Origin: an uncultured Ilumatobacter sp.
Lineage (GTDB): Bacteria > Actinomycetota > Acidimicrobiia > Acidimicrobiales > Ilumatobacteraceae
Direction: 5' to 3'
NCBI GenBank assembly: GCA_938049325.1
Contig: CALICC010000286.1
Location: 1 to 8,748 of the forward strand
DNA: 8,748 bases
The position numbers and the translations under genes are program-made. Under the pieces are notes generated by a model, which saw only the letters and a list, made by a program, of their open reading frames with translations, was not told where the DNA came from and made no database searches. This document shows positions 1 through 6,443 of this stretch, one piece after another. Within the stretch, counting starts at the first letter, position 1, and every line of letters begins with the position of its first letter.

Positions 1-107
1 GGATGCCCCCTCGACGCCGTTGGGGAAAGTAGGCCATGATGAAGCACGGCCAACGCTGCGATCGACCGCGACGTGTCGACGCGCAGCGCGAACAGAACGG
101 GGAACGG

Positions 108-1853
108 ATGAGACAGTTGTCGGGGCTTGACGCGAGCTTCCTCTACATGGAAACGCCGAACACGTACGGCCACGTCAACGGACTGGGGATCTACGAGCGA
201 CCGTCCGCCGACTTCCAGCCGTTCGATCACGTGTACAAGCGCTTTGGCGACATGGTCGGCCATCTCGAGCCGATGCGCCGTCGACTCGTCAACGTTCCGC
301 TCGGCCTCGACCACCCGTACTGGATCGACGACCAACACTTCGACCTCGACTACCACGTGCGCCACATCGGGCTTGCGCCGCCCGGCGCTGCTGACCAGCT
401 GGGTGATCAGGTCGCTCGCATCGTCGGACGCCACATGGATCGCAAGCGTCCGCTCTGGGAGGTCTACGTCATCGAAGGGCTTGCCGACGGACGCTGGGCG
501 ATGCTCACGAAGTACCACCACGCGACGATTGACGGGGCGGCCGGCGTGATCATGTTGAAGATCCTGACCGACCCGTCGCCCGACACCGAGTGGACGGTCG
601 AGCCGGTTGACTGGCAGGGCGAAGACGTCCCAGCCGACACCGACCTGTTGAAGACGACGGCGAAGCACCTGCTCGGTAACCCGGCCAAGGCGGCTCGGCT
701 GCAGCTCAAGGTCGTCCGCCAGTTGGCGGAAGCAGCCGGCGTCAACAGCGTGAGTGGAGCGGCGACGCAGGCCCGCAGCGCGATCAAGGCGCTCGTGTCG
801 ACCGGCTCCGACGATTCGTCGAACGAATCGCGCGTGGCCATTCCGTTGAGCCCTGCGCCGCCCACGCCGTGGAATGCGTCGGTCACGCCCAATCGTCGAT
901 TCGCGATGCGGTCGGTGGCGCTGGCCAACATCAAAGCACTCAAGAACGCAACCGGCGGCACGATCAATGACGTCGTCATGGCGATCTGCGCCGGTGCGCT
1001 GCGCGAGTACCTGATCCGACATGACGCGCTTCCCGACGAGCCGCTGCGGGCCATGGTGCCGGTGTCCATTCGTACTGGCGACGAGGAGGACGTGTGGTCG
1101 AACAAGGTGTCGGCTGTCGTTGCTGAGCTCCCGACCAACTGCGACGACCCGATCGAACGGGTCGAGCTCTGCAAGGCAGCGATGCATCAGGCGAAGCGAC
1201 AGTTCGAACTTCTCCCGGCCGAAGCCATGATGGAGGCGACACAGATCACGTCGCCGGTCATCGCTGCATCGGCGATCCGTCTGGTTGGCCGACTCAAGCT
1301 CGCCGACCGGATGAACCTTCCGGCGAACGTCGTGATCTCGAACGTGCCTGGGCCGCGTGAACCGCTGTACTTCGCCGGTGCCAAGCTCGACGCCTACATC
1401 CCCGTGTCGACGATCAGCGATGGCATCGGGCTGAACATCACGGTGCACAGTTACGAGGACCGCCTCGACTTCGGGTTGATCTCCGACCGTGAACTGATCC
1501 CCGACCTGTGGGACATGACCGATCTGCACGTGGAGGAGGTCGAGCGGTTGTTCGAAGCGACCGGCGCCGAGTGGGCGGTCGAGCAAACGCCGCCGCCGAT
1601 GCGACGCGGCGGAGGCACGGTTGCGCCGATCCCACCGAGTAGCGATGCGGTGGCCGAACGCATCGCGCAGCGCGCCGACACGATGACGCCGTCGGTGGCC
1701 ACGCCGATCGTGCAGAACAGGGCCGCTAGCAAGAAACGTGCAGCGACGAAGTCCGCGTCGAAAACGAAGACGTCGAGAACCAAGACGTCAAAGAAGTCCG
1801 CAGCGAAGAAGCCCGCAGTGAAGAAGCGTGCCAAGAAGAAGGGGGCGTCATGA
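108..1853 (+). CDS. Wax ester synthase / diacylglycerol acyltransferase (WS/DGAT family) with Lys-rich C-terminal tail
   Basis: Predicted to transfer an acyl group from acyl-CoA to a fatty alcohol or diacylglycerol, making storage wax ester or triacylglycerol at the inner membrane or lipid-droplet surface. The 581-residue protein shows the family marks in order: SGLDASFLYME at 5-15, RPLWEVYVIEGL near 114-125, the catalytic HHxxxDG as HHATIDG at 137-143 (second His is the presumed base), INDVVMAICAGALR at 286-299, MVPVSIR at 316-322, and the second-domain motif NVVISNVPGP at 407-416. The usual family length is about 450-480 residues. The excess is a Pro/Gly-rich linker from about 493 and a basic tail at 538-581 with no acidic residue after Asp524. 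The start at 108 is chosen because the family N-terminus begins here and GGGGA lies 4 bases upstream; an in-frame ATG at 36 would add 24 residues unlike the family. Its stop overlaps the start of the hydrolase. Family assignment is firm; whether it favours wax ester or TAG cannot be read from sequence. Confidence 0.93.
   Translation: MRQLSGLDASFLYMETPNTYGHVNGLGIYERPSADFQPFDHVYKRFGDMVGHLEPMRRRLVNVPLGLDHPYWIDDQHFDLDYHVRHIGLAPPGAADQLGDQVARIVGRHMDRKRPLWEVYVIEGLADGRWAMLTKYHHATIDGAAGVIMLKILTDPSPDTEWTVEPVDWQGEDVPADTDLLKTTAKHLLGNPAKAARLQLKVVRQLAEAAGVNSVSGAATQARSAIKALVSTGSDDSSNESRVAIPLSPAPPTPWNASVTPNRRFAMRSVALANIKALKNATGGTINDVVMAICAGALREYLIRHDALPDEPLRAMVPVSIRTGDEEDVWSNKVSAVVAELPTNCDDPIERVELCKAAMHQAKRQFELLPAEAMMEATQITSPVIAASAIRLVGRLKLADRMNLPANVVISNVPGPREPLYFAGAKLDAYIPVSTISDGIGLNITVHSYEDRLDFGLISDRELIPDLWDMTDLHVEEVERLFEATGAEWAVEQTPPPMRRGGGTVAPIPPSSDAVAERIAQRADTMTPSVATPIVQNRAASKKRAATKSASKTKTSRTKTSKKSAAKKPAVKKRAKKKGAS
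1722..1850 (+). repeat. Lys/Ala/Ser-rich basic tail with short tandem repeats inside the WS/DGAT gene
   Basis: Codons 539-581 of the synthase encode a tail with 15 Lys and 3 Arg and no Asp or Glu, resembling the tails of histone H1, mycobacterial HupB and HBHA. Short repeats are visible at protein level (TKTSR then TKTSK; SAAKK then PAVKK). At DNA level two adjacent 15-base units, 1797-1811 and 1812-1826, differ at two positions, which suggests growth by slippage. The tail is richer in AAG and AAA than the rest of the gene. Binding to DNA or acidic phospholipid is inference. Confidence 0.85.
1838..1845 (+). promoter_or_regulatory. Ribosome binding site of the hydrolase, inside the synthase tail
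   Basis: The purine run GAAGGGGG ends 4 bases before the ATG at 1850 and lies within the last Lys-Lys-Gly codons of the synthase. With the 4-base ATGA overlap this supports translational coupling of the two genes and supports the start at 1850. Confidence 0.6.
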
Positions 1854-2647
1854 CCGACCAGCTCACCATCGGTGCGCCCCCGCCCTGGCTGACCGCGCTC
1901 GAGTACCGGGCGGTCGGCGAGCGCGCACACTTGTCGATGACTCGGCCGCTGCTGCGCCGACTGCCGGCGGGCGACGGTCACGCCGTGCTCGTGCTCCCGG
2001 GCTTCGGCGCAGGCGACCGGTCGACGCTGCCGCTTCGTCGTGTGTTGCGCGATCTCGGGTATCGCACGTATGGCTGGAACTTGGGTGTCAATCTCGGCCC
2101 GACCGACCGGATCATCGAGGGCCTGGTGCGTCGGCTGCATCACGCATCGCGGCTCGGTGAACCGGTCTCCATCGTCGGGTGGAGTCTCGGGGGCCTCTAT
2201 GCCCGTGAAATGGCGCGAGCGCGCCCCGACCTCGTGCGCTGCGTCGTCACGCTCGGGAGCCCGATGCAGATGACGTCCGACGACACGTCGTCGGCGAGTC
2301 CAATGTTCGATGCGCTCAGCCGATTCCACCGCGAAGGGTTCGACCGCTCTCTTCGCGATGTCGATCGTCCGCGTTTGACGGTTCCGAACACGTCGATCTG
2401 GTCGAAGACCGATGGGGTCGTGCGTTGGCAAGCGTGCCTGATCGAACAGACCGAGATCAGCGAGAACATCCGAGTCGTCGGCAGTCACTGCGGGCTTGGC
2501 TTCAACACCTCCGCGATCGTCGCAACAGCCGACCGGCTCGCACAACCGGTGGGAGCGTGGCAGCCGTTCTCTGCGCCGTGGTATCTGCGCGGCGCGTTCC
2601 CGCCGGCATCAGACCTCGACCGACACCGCCTACCCGCGACCGCTTGA
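1850..2647 (+). CDS. Alpha/beta hydrolase (lipase/esterase-like)
   Basis: A 265-residue predicted serine hydrolase of the alpha/beta fold. An oxyanion-hole strand-turn LPGFGAGD is at 49-56. The nucleophile elbow GWSLGG is at 110-115, giving Ser112. Likely acid Asp188 lies in SKTDG and likely His213 in GSHCG, in the right order and spacing for a catalytic triad. The GWNLGVNLGP stretch at 75-84 is typical of a bacterial lipase-like subfamily. There is no signal peptide or membrane segment, so it should be cytosolic. The short span between 130 and 180 leaves room only for a small lid. The gene overlaps the WS/DGAT stop by 4 bases and has its ribosome site within that gene, so the two are very likely co-translated. 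Hydrolysis of an acylglycerol, wax ester or other acyl ester is a reasonable inference from this neighbour; an acyltransferase or thioesterase role in the same fold is also possible. Confidence 0.85.
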   Translation: MTDQLTIGAPPPWLTALEYRAVGERAHLSMTRPLLRRLPAGDGHAVLVLPGFGAGDRSTLPLRRVLRDLGYRTYGWNLGVNLGPTDRIIEGLVRRLHHASRLGEPVSIVGWSLGGLYAREMARARPDLVRCVVTLGSPMQMTSDDTSSASPMFDALSRFHREGFDRSLRDVDRPRLTVPNTSIWSKTDGVVRWQACLIEQTEISENIRVVGSHCGLGFNTSAIVATADRLAQPVGAWQPFSAPWYLRGAFPPASDLDRHRLPATA

Positions 2648-2757
2648 GCTCCGAGCCGCTGGTGGAACGCCGCGGCGGTTCGGTCGGCGTCGCGTTTCGT
2701 CGGGAGCCTTGACGATTCCATGAGTCACGTCACCTGAATTGGTGCCGATGACCCGGT
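2648..2757. other. Intergenic region before the diguanylate cyclase
   Basis: This 110-base gap is the longest in the window. It holds a GC-rich near-palindrome at 2665-2681 (GAAC, GCCGCGGC, GGTTC) with no following T run, and a TTGACG hexamer at 2709-2714 that matches 5 of 6 bases of a sigma70-type -35 box but has no convincing -10 box at 17-19 bases. A promoter for the cyclase gene is plausible here but not shown. Confidence 0.35.
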
Positions 2758-3789
2758 ATGGATCACGAGCTCGATCACGCTTCGGAGTCGCGTCGACTCG
2801 GCGAGGTCGACGCTGCCATGCGCACGCTCAACCTGGGCATGGCGGGCACGGTCGCCGCCGCTGCGGTCCTCTTCGTGCATCAGTTCTCCGTGGCGTTTGC
2901 CGTGTTTGCATCGCTGCCGCTGCTCTTCTGGTTGGTGCGGCTCTCGACGCTCGGACCGCTCATGTCGGTGCGCGGCTGGAACATCGCGAGCTTGCCCGTC
3001 ATGATCACCTCCATCGGCGCAGCCGCCCTGCTCTCGGGTGGTGCCGACAGTCCTGTCGCATTCTTCGTGGGAGTTGTCGCGCTCTGGGGCAATGCAATGT
3101 TTGCCAACCTTGCTCGATCCACAGCCCTCGGTGTCGGCTCGCTCATCGTGCTGGCCGGAATCGACCTTGCGCTCGGCCGAACGATCGAGCTGATGACGTT
3201 CGTGTGCGCACTCGTCATCGCCGGGTATCTGCCGTTCTTCGTCGACCGAATGGTTCAGGTGGAGCAACTCCACCGTCGCCGATCCGTCGTCGACCAGCTC
3301 ACCGGGTGCCTCAACCGGCATGCACTCGAGTCTCGATCGGTCGAGCTCGAAGAACAAGGGGCTCGGACGAACGCGGAACTCTCGGTCGTCATGTTTGACC
3401 TCGATCATTTCAAGGCAATCAACGACCGGTACGGGCACGCACAGGGTGACCGGGTGCTTGCACACGTTGCGTACGAGGCGCGCAAACACCTCCGTCGATT
3501 CGAGCTCGTCTATCGACTGGGTGGCGAGGAGTTCGCCGTACTGCTGCCCGGAGCAGGAGCACAGGTCGCGGCCGCGATGGCTGAACGAATTCGCGACGGG
3601 ATCGAGAACTCTCCGCTGGATCACGTGGGTGTGACCGCATCGTTCGGTGTGGCGAGTTGTGCCGCGCCGTTCAGTGTCGAGCAGGTGATCAACATGGCCG
3701 ATCGACGCCTCTATCTCGCCAAGGCAACGGGTCGTAACTGCGTCGTCGATCGCGACATCGAGCTCGAGCCCGCCCTCGCCGAGGCCTGA
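2758..3789 (+). CDS. Membrane-bound diguanylate cyclase (GGDEF domain)
   Basis: Predicted to make cyclic di-GMP from two GTP. The 343-residue protein has a short polar N-terminus, about six hydrophobic segments between residues 27 and 163 (roughly 29-60 as two helices, then 76-93, 98-117, 122-140 and 143-163), and a GGDEF domain at about 175-335. Domain marks are DQLTGCLNRHAL at 179-190, metal-binding FDLDHFKAIND at 213-223 with RYGHAQGD after it, the active-site GGEEF at 255-259, and ADRRLYLAKATGRN near the end, so catalysis should be intact. The inhibitory I-site RxxD, expected five residues before GGEEF, reads RRFE at 246-249. The membrane part is not a recognised named sensor; it could be a MASE-like module. 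The ATG at 2758 is preceded immediately by an in-frame TGA (2749-2751), which limits the start upstream; the ribosome site is weak and Met21 at 2818 is an alternative. No phosphodiesterase or effector gene is nearby. Confidence 0.9.
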   Translation: MDHELDHASESRRLGEVDAAMRTLNLGMAGTVAAAAVLFVHQFSVAFAVFASLPLLFWLVRLSTLGPLMSVRGWNIASLPVMITSIGAAALLSGGADSPVAFFVGVVALWGNAMFANLARSTALGVGSLIVLAGIDLALGRTIELMTFVCALVIAGYLPFFVDRMVQVEQLHRRRSVVDQLTGCLNRHALESRSVELEEQGARTNAELSVVMFDLDHFKAINDRYGHAQGDRVLAHVAYEARKHLRRFELVYRLGGEEFAVLLPGAGAQVAAAMAERIRDGIENSPLDHVGVTASFGVASCAAPFSVEQVINMADRRLYLAKATGRNCVVDRDIELEPALAEA

Positions 3790-3829
3790 AGCCGACAAGC
3801 CCAGATCGAACCGCACCGCGCCCGCTCGT

Positions 3830-3835
3830 TACGGT
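3830..3835 (+). promoter_or_regulatory. Possible -10 box of a leaderless acyl-CoA dehydrogenase transcript
   Basis: TACGGT fits the actinobacterial TANNNT -10 pattern and ends 7 bases before the ATG at 3843. No Shine-Dalgarno-like sequence precedes that ATG. Leaderless mRNAs are common in Actinobacteria, so transcription may begin at or next to the start codon. No good -35 box is visible, and a match this short can occur by chance. Confidence 0.3.
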
Positions 3836-3842
3836 CGGCGCA

Positions 3843-5099
3843 ATGGACTTTGCGATCCCCGAATCGACGCTGCAGTTCCTCGGCGAACTCGATGCCTTCA
3901 TCGAGTCGACCATCAAGCCGATGGAGAACGAGGACGACAACATCCGGTTCTTCGACCATCGGCGTGAAGACTCGCGAACCGACTGGGAGCGAGACGGTCT
4001 GCCCAATGCCGAATGGGAAGCGTTGCTGCGCCGCATGCGGGTCGCCGCCGACGAGGCTGGGTTCTACCGCCACCAGTTGCCCGAACGCTTCGGCGGCAAC
4101 GATGCAGGCAACCTCGAAATGGCGATCATCCGCGAACACCTGGCCCGCAAAGGGCTCGGTCTACACAACGACCTGCAGAACGAGAGCTCGATCGTCGGCA
4201 ACCTCGTGACCGTCCTGATGATGGAGCGATACGGATCAGAAGCGCAGCAAGCCCATTGGATTCCGAAGATGCTGGCGGGCACCGCTCGCATCGGGTTCGG
4301 GTTGACCGAGCCGCTCCACGGATCGGACGCCACGTGGATGGAGACCACGGCGGTGCGTGACGGTGACGAGTGGGTCATCAGCGGCGAGAAATACTGGAAC
4401 ACCGGGCTGCACCACGCGACTCACGACTACATCTTCGCCCGCACCTCAGGTGAGCCTGGCGACGGCCGCGGCATCACCTGTTTCATCACGCCTACCGACT
4501 CGCCCGGCTTCTCGATCGAGGAGTTCATGTGGACGTTCAACATGCCGACCGACCATGCTCACGTGAAGCTGAACGAAGTGCGCGTCGGCCAGGACGACAT
4601 CCTCGGCGAGGAAGGCCTCGGTCTGCAGACCGCCCAACTCTTCGTGCACGAGAATCGGATCCGGCAGGCTGCGTCGTCGCTCGGCGCGGGTCTGCACTGC
4701 ATCGATCTCGCTGTCGACTACGCGAATCAACGCACGACGTTCGGCAAGCGGTTGTCCACGAACCAGGCCATCCAGTTCCCGCTGGCCGAACTCGCGGCTG
4801 AGGCCGAAATGTTGCGTGCGCTGATCCAAAAGACGGCGTGGCAACTCGATGCCGGCATCGATCACATGGAGATCACCGACAAGGTCGCGATGTGCAACTA
4901 CCGCGCCAACCGGTTCTGTTGCAACGCTGCCGACCAGGCCATGCAGACCTGTGGTGGCCAGGGCTACAACCGTGCGATGCCGTTCGAACACATCTACCGG
5001 CACCATCGTCGCTACCGCATCACCGAAGGCTCCGACGAGATCCAGATCCGCAAGGTTGCTGGCAAGCTCTTCGGCTACACCGGACGAGCCAAGGGTTAG
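3843..5099 (+). CDS. Acyl-CoA dehydrogenase
   Basis: An FAD-dependent enzyme predicted to introduce an alpha-beta double bond in an acyl-CoA, the first step of beta-oxidation or of a side-chain or branched-acid route. The 418-residue protein has the helical N-terminal domain (about 1-147), the beta-domain FAD/substrate motifs GFGLTEPLHGSDA at 151-163 and WVISGEKYWNTG at 177-188, and the C-terminal helical domain with TTFGKRLSTNQAIQFPLAE at 298-316 and QTCGGQGYNRAMPFEHIYR at 368-386. In ITEGSDEIQ, Glu395 aligns with the catalytic base of medium-chain-type enzymes (the Glu of the common EGT motif). The sequence looks closer to the ACAD10/11-like or FadE groups than to short-chain enzymes, but chain length and substrate cannot be fixed. 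It lies 53 bases after the cyclase gene and has its own possible promoter. Its TAG stop overlaps the TAA stop of the opposing P450 gene. No ETF or other beta-oxidation gene is within view. Confidence 0.93.
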   Translation: MDFAIPESTLQFLGELDAFIESTIKPMENEDDNIRFFDHRREDSRTDWERDGLPNAEWEALLRRMRVAADEAGFYRHQLPERFGGNDAGNLEMAIIREHLARKGLGLHNDLQNESSIVGNLVTVLMMERYGSEAQQAHWIPKMLAGTARIGFGLTEPLHGSDATWMETTAVRDGDEWVISGEKYWNTGLHHATHDYIFARTSGEPGDGRGITCFITPTDSPGFSIEEFMWTFNMPTDHAHVKLNEVRVGQDDILGEEGLGLQTAQLFVHENRIRQAASSLGAGLHCIDLAVDYANQRTTFGKRLSTNQAIQFPLAELAAEAEMLRALIQKTAWQLDAGIDHMEITDKVAMCNYRANRFCCNAADQAMQTCGGQGYNRAMPFEHIYRHHRRYRITEGSDEIQIRKVAGKLFGYTGRAKG

Positions 5100-6379
5100 T
5101 GAGCGTGATCGGCGGAGCGTCGCACGATGAGCTTCGTCGGTCCACGCAAGGTGTGTGAACGCTGCCACGTGACCTCATCGGCGGCGACCGCGTAGTCACC
5201 GAACGCGTCGAGAAACGCGGGCAACCCGACTCGCATCTCCAATCGCGCCAGCGATGCACCCAAGCAGTGGTGAATGCCGTGCCCGAATGAGATCGACTTC
5301 GGGTCGGGTCGATCGAGACGAAGCTGATCTGCGTCAGGCCACCGGCGCGTGTCGCGGTTGGCTGCGCCGATGTTGAGTGCGATGTTCGATCCGCCGGGAA
5401 TGGTCACGTCGCCGACCTCGATCGGTCCGGTCGAGTTTCGTCCGCTGAACTGTGCGGTCGTGTCGAACCGGATCAGTTCCTCGACGGCATTGTCGACCAG
5501 GTCAGGCGTTGACCGCAGCAGCTCTCGCTGGTCGGGGTGGTGTGCGAGCGCGACGATGCTGTTGCCCATCAGGCCCGCCGTGGTTTCATGGCCGGCGAAC
5601 ATCAGGATCGAGATCATGGAGATGACTTCCTCATCTGAGAGTTCGCTCTCGTCACCGGCGAGCGCGGTGACGAGGTCGTCTTGTGGTTCGGCTCGACGCT
5701 GGGCAATCAGTTCGCTGAAGGTGTCGTGAAGTTCGCCGAACACTCGATTCATCTCGACATGGTCGAACGCTTCGAGTGCTTCGAGCATTCGGCTGATCTG
5801 GGCCGACGACGACCGCAGCCAATCCCAGCGTTCGACCGGAAGGCCCAGCAGCGCGGCGATCGCGTAGATGGGAAGCGCCGCGGTGAACGTCGGCACGACA
5901 TCTGGCGCAGGGTGGCCCTCGAGATCCGCGAGCAGGTCGGCGGCGATCTCACGGATCTGAGGCTCTTTGGCGCTGATCCGCTTGGGCGTGAACGTGCGGC
6001 TGACGGCGCCGCGCAGCCGGGTGTGGATCGGCGGGTCCGTGAGCAGCAACCACTTGCGGAAGTTCTCCACCGCGGTGTCCGACAACTTCGTGTACGGGGA
6101 CACTCCGAGCATCCGGGTGGCGAGTGCCTCGGTGCTGGCGTTGGGTGACCGTAGGACGGCAAGTACCTCGTCGTATCCCGAGACGAACCACTGCTGATAG
6201 GCGCGGCTGTACACCACCGGGCCGTCGGCACCCATCTTGTCGTAGATCGGGTACGGCCAACTGAAACGCTCAGGCGTGTAGGGGTCGCCCCACTTCGCGA
6301 ACCGGAACAACTGCTTGGACAGTCGAGGGCGTGCTCCGATTCCGCGGACGACCGGGAGCAGCACCTGTTCGAGGTTCAT
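5096..6379 (-). CDS. Cytochrome P450 (soluble bacterial type)
   Basis: A heme monooxygenase of 427 residues, the usual size for soluble class I bacterial P450s, that would need a separate ferredoxin and reductase; neither is in the window. Visible marks are the C-helix DPPIHTRLR at 115-123 (His119 and Arg123 contact heme propionates in relatives), the I-helix oxygen-activation motif AGHETT at 262-267, the K-helix ExxR as ELIR at 301-304, and the heme loop FGHGIHHCLGA with the thiolate ligand Cys372. All key residues are present, so it should be active. There is no membrane anchor. The substrate is unknown; sterol, fatty acid or terpenoid oxidation would fit the lipid-linked neighbours but is inference. 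It follows the ABC ATPase gene by 64 bases on the same strand. The Shine-Dalgarno match is poor (TGGAAC), and an inverted repeat sits just before the start. Confidence 0.95.
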   Translation of the reverse strand: MNLEQVLLPVVRGIGARPRLSKQLFRFAKWGDPYTPERFSWPYPIYDKMGADGPVVYSRAYQQWFVSGYDEVLAVLRSPNASTEALATRMLGVSPYTKLSDTAVENFRKWLLLTDPPIHTRLRGAVSRTFTPKRISAKEPQIREIAADLLADLEGHPAPDVVPTFTAALPIYAIAALLGLPVERWDWLRSSSAQISRMLEALEAFDHVEMNRVFGELHDTFSELIAQRRAEPQDDLVTALAGDESELSDEEVISMISILMFAGHETTAGLMGNSIVALAHHPDQRELLRSTPDLVDNAVEELIRFDTTAQFSGRNSTGPIEVGDVTIPGGSNIALNIGAANRDTRRWPDADQLRLDRPDPKSISFGHGIHHCLGASLARLEMRVGLPAFLDAFGDYAVAADEVTWQRSHTLRGPTKLIVRRSADHAH

Positions 6380-6382
6380 GTT

Positions 6383-6399
6383 CCAGTTTCACACACTGG
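6383..6399. promoter_or_regulatory. Inverted repeat just upstream of the P450 start (possible operator)
   Basis: CCAGTTTCACACACTGG is a 5-base perfect inverted repeat (CCAGT and ACTGG) around a 7-base spacer. It ends 3 bases before the P450 ATG on the minus strand. On that strand a GAAACT hexamer within it would sit about where a -10 box of a leaderless transcript falls. A repressor site overlapping the promoter is one reading. The arms are short and no regulator gene is in the window. Confidence 0.3.
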
Positions 6400-6443
6400 C
6401 CGCACGGCAGAATGTGGGATTGGTCACGCCTCGCCCCGAACGC

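Noticed and set aside
36..107. Upstream in-frame start of the WS/DGAT at 36
   Set aside because: The added 24 residues are Arg-rich and unlike the family N-terminus; the ATG at 108 has a purine-rich ribosome site and begins the conserved SGLDASF block.
1451..2545. Long open frame on the minus strand (364 codons) across the synthase and hydrolase
   Set aside because: It lies antisense to two well-supported genes, is Arg/Asp-rich with no recognisable domain, and is explained by high GC in the third codon position of the real genes.
2665..2681. GC-rich palindrome as a terminator for the hydrolase gene
   Set aside because: It has no proper loop, one unpaired base and no T run, and short GC palindromes are frequent at this base composition.
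2725..3816. Long open frame on the minus strand (363 codons) opposite the diguanylate cyclase
   Set aside because: It mirrors the GGDEF gene, has a His/Glu/Arg-rich composition without family motifs, and the plus-strand frame has complete catalytic motifs.
4446..5168. Minus-strand open frame opposite the acyl-CoA dehydrogenase
   Set aside because: Shadow of a gene with intact FAD and catalytic motifs; no recognisable domain in the shadow.
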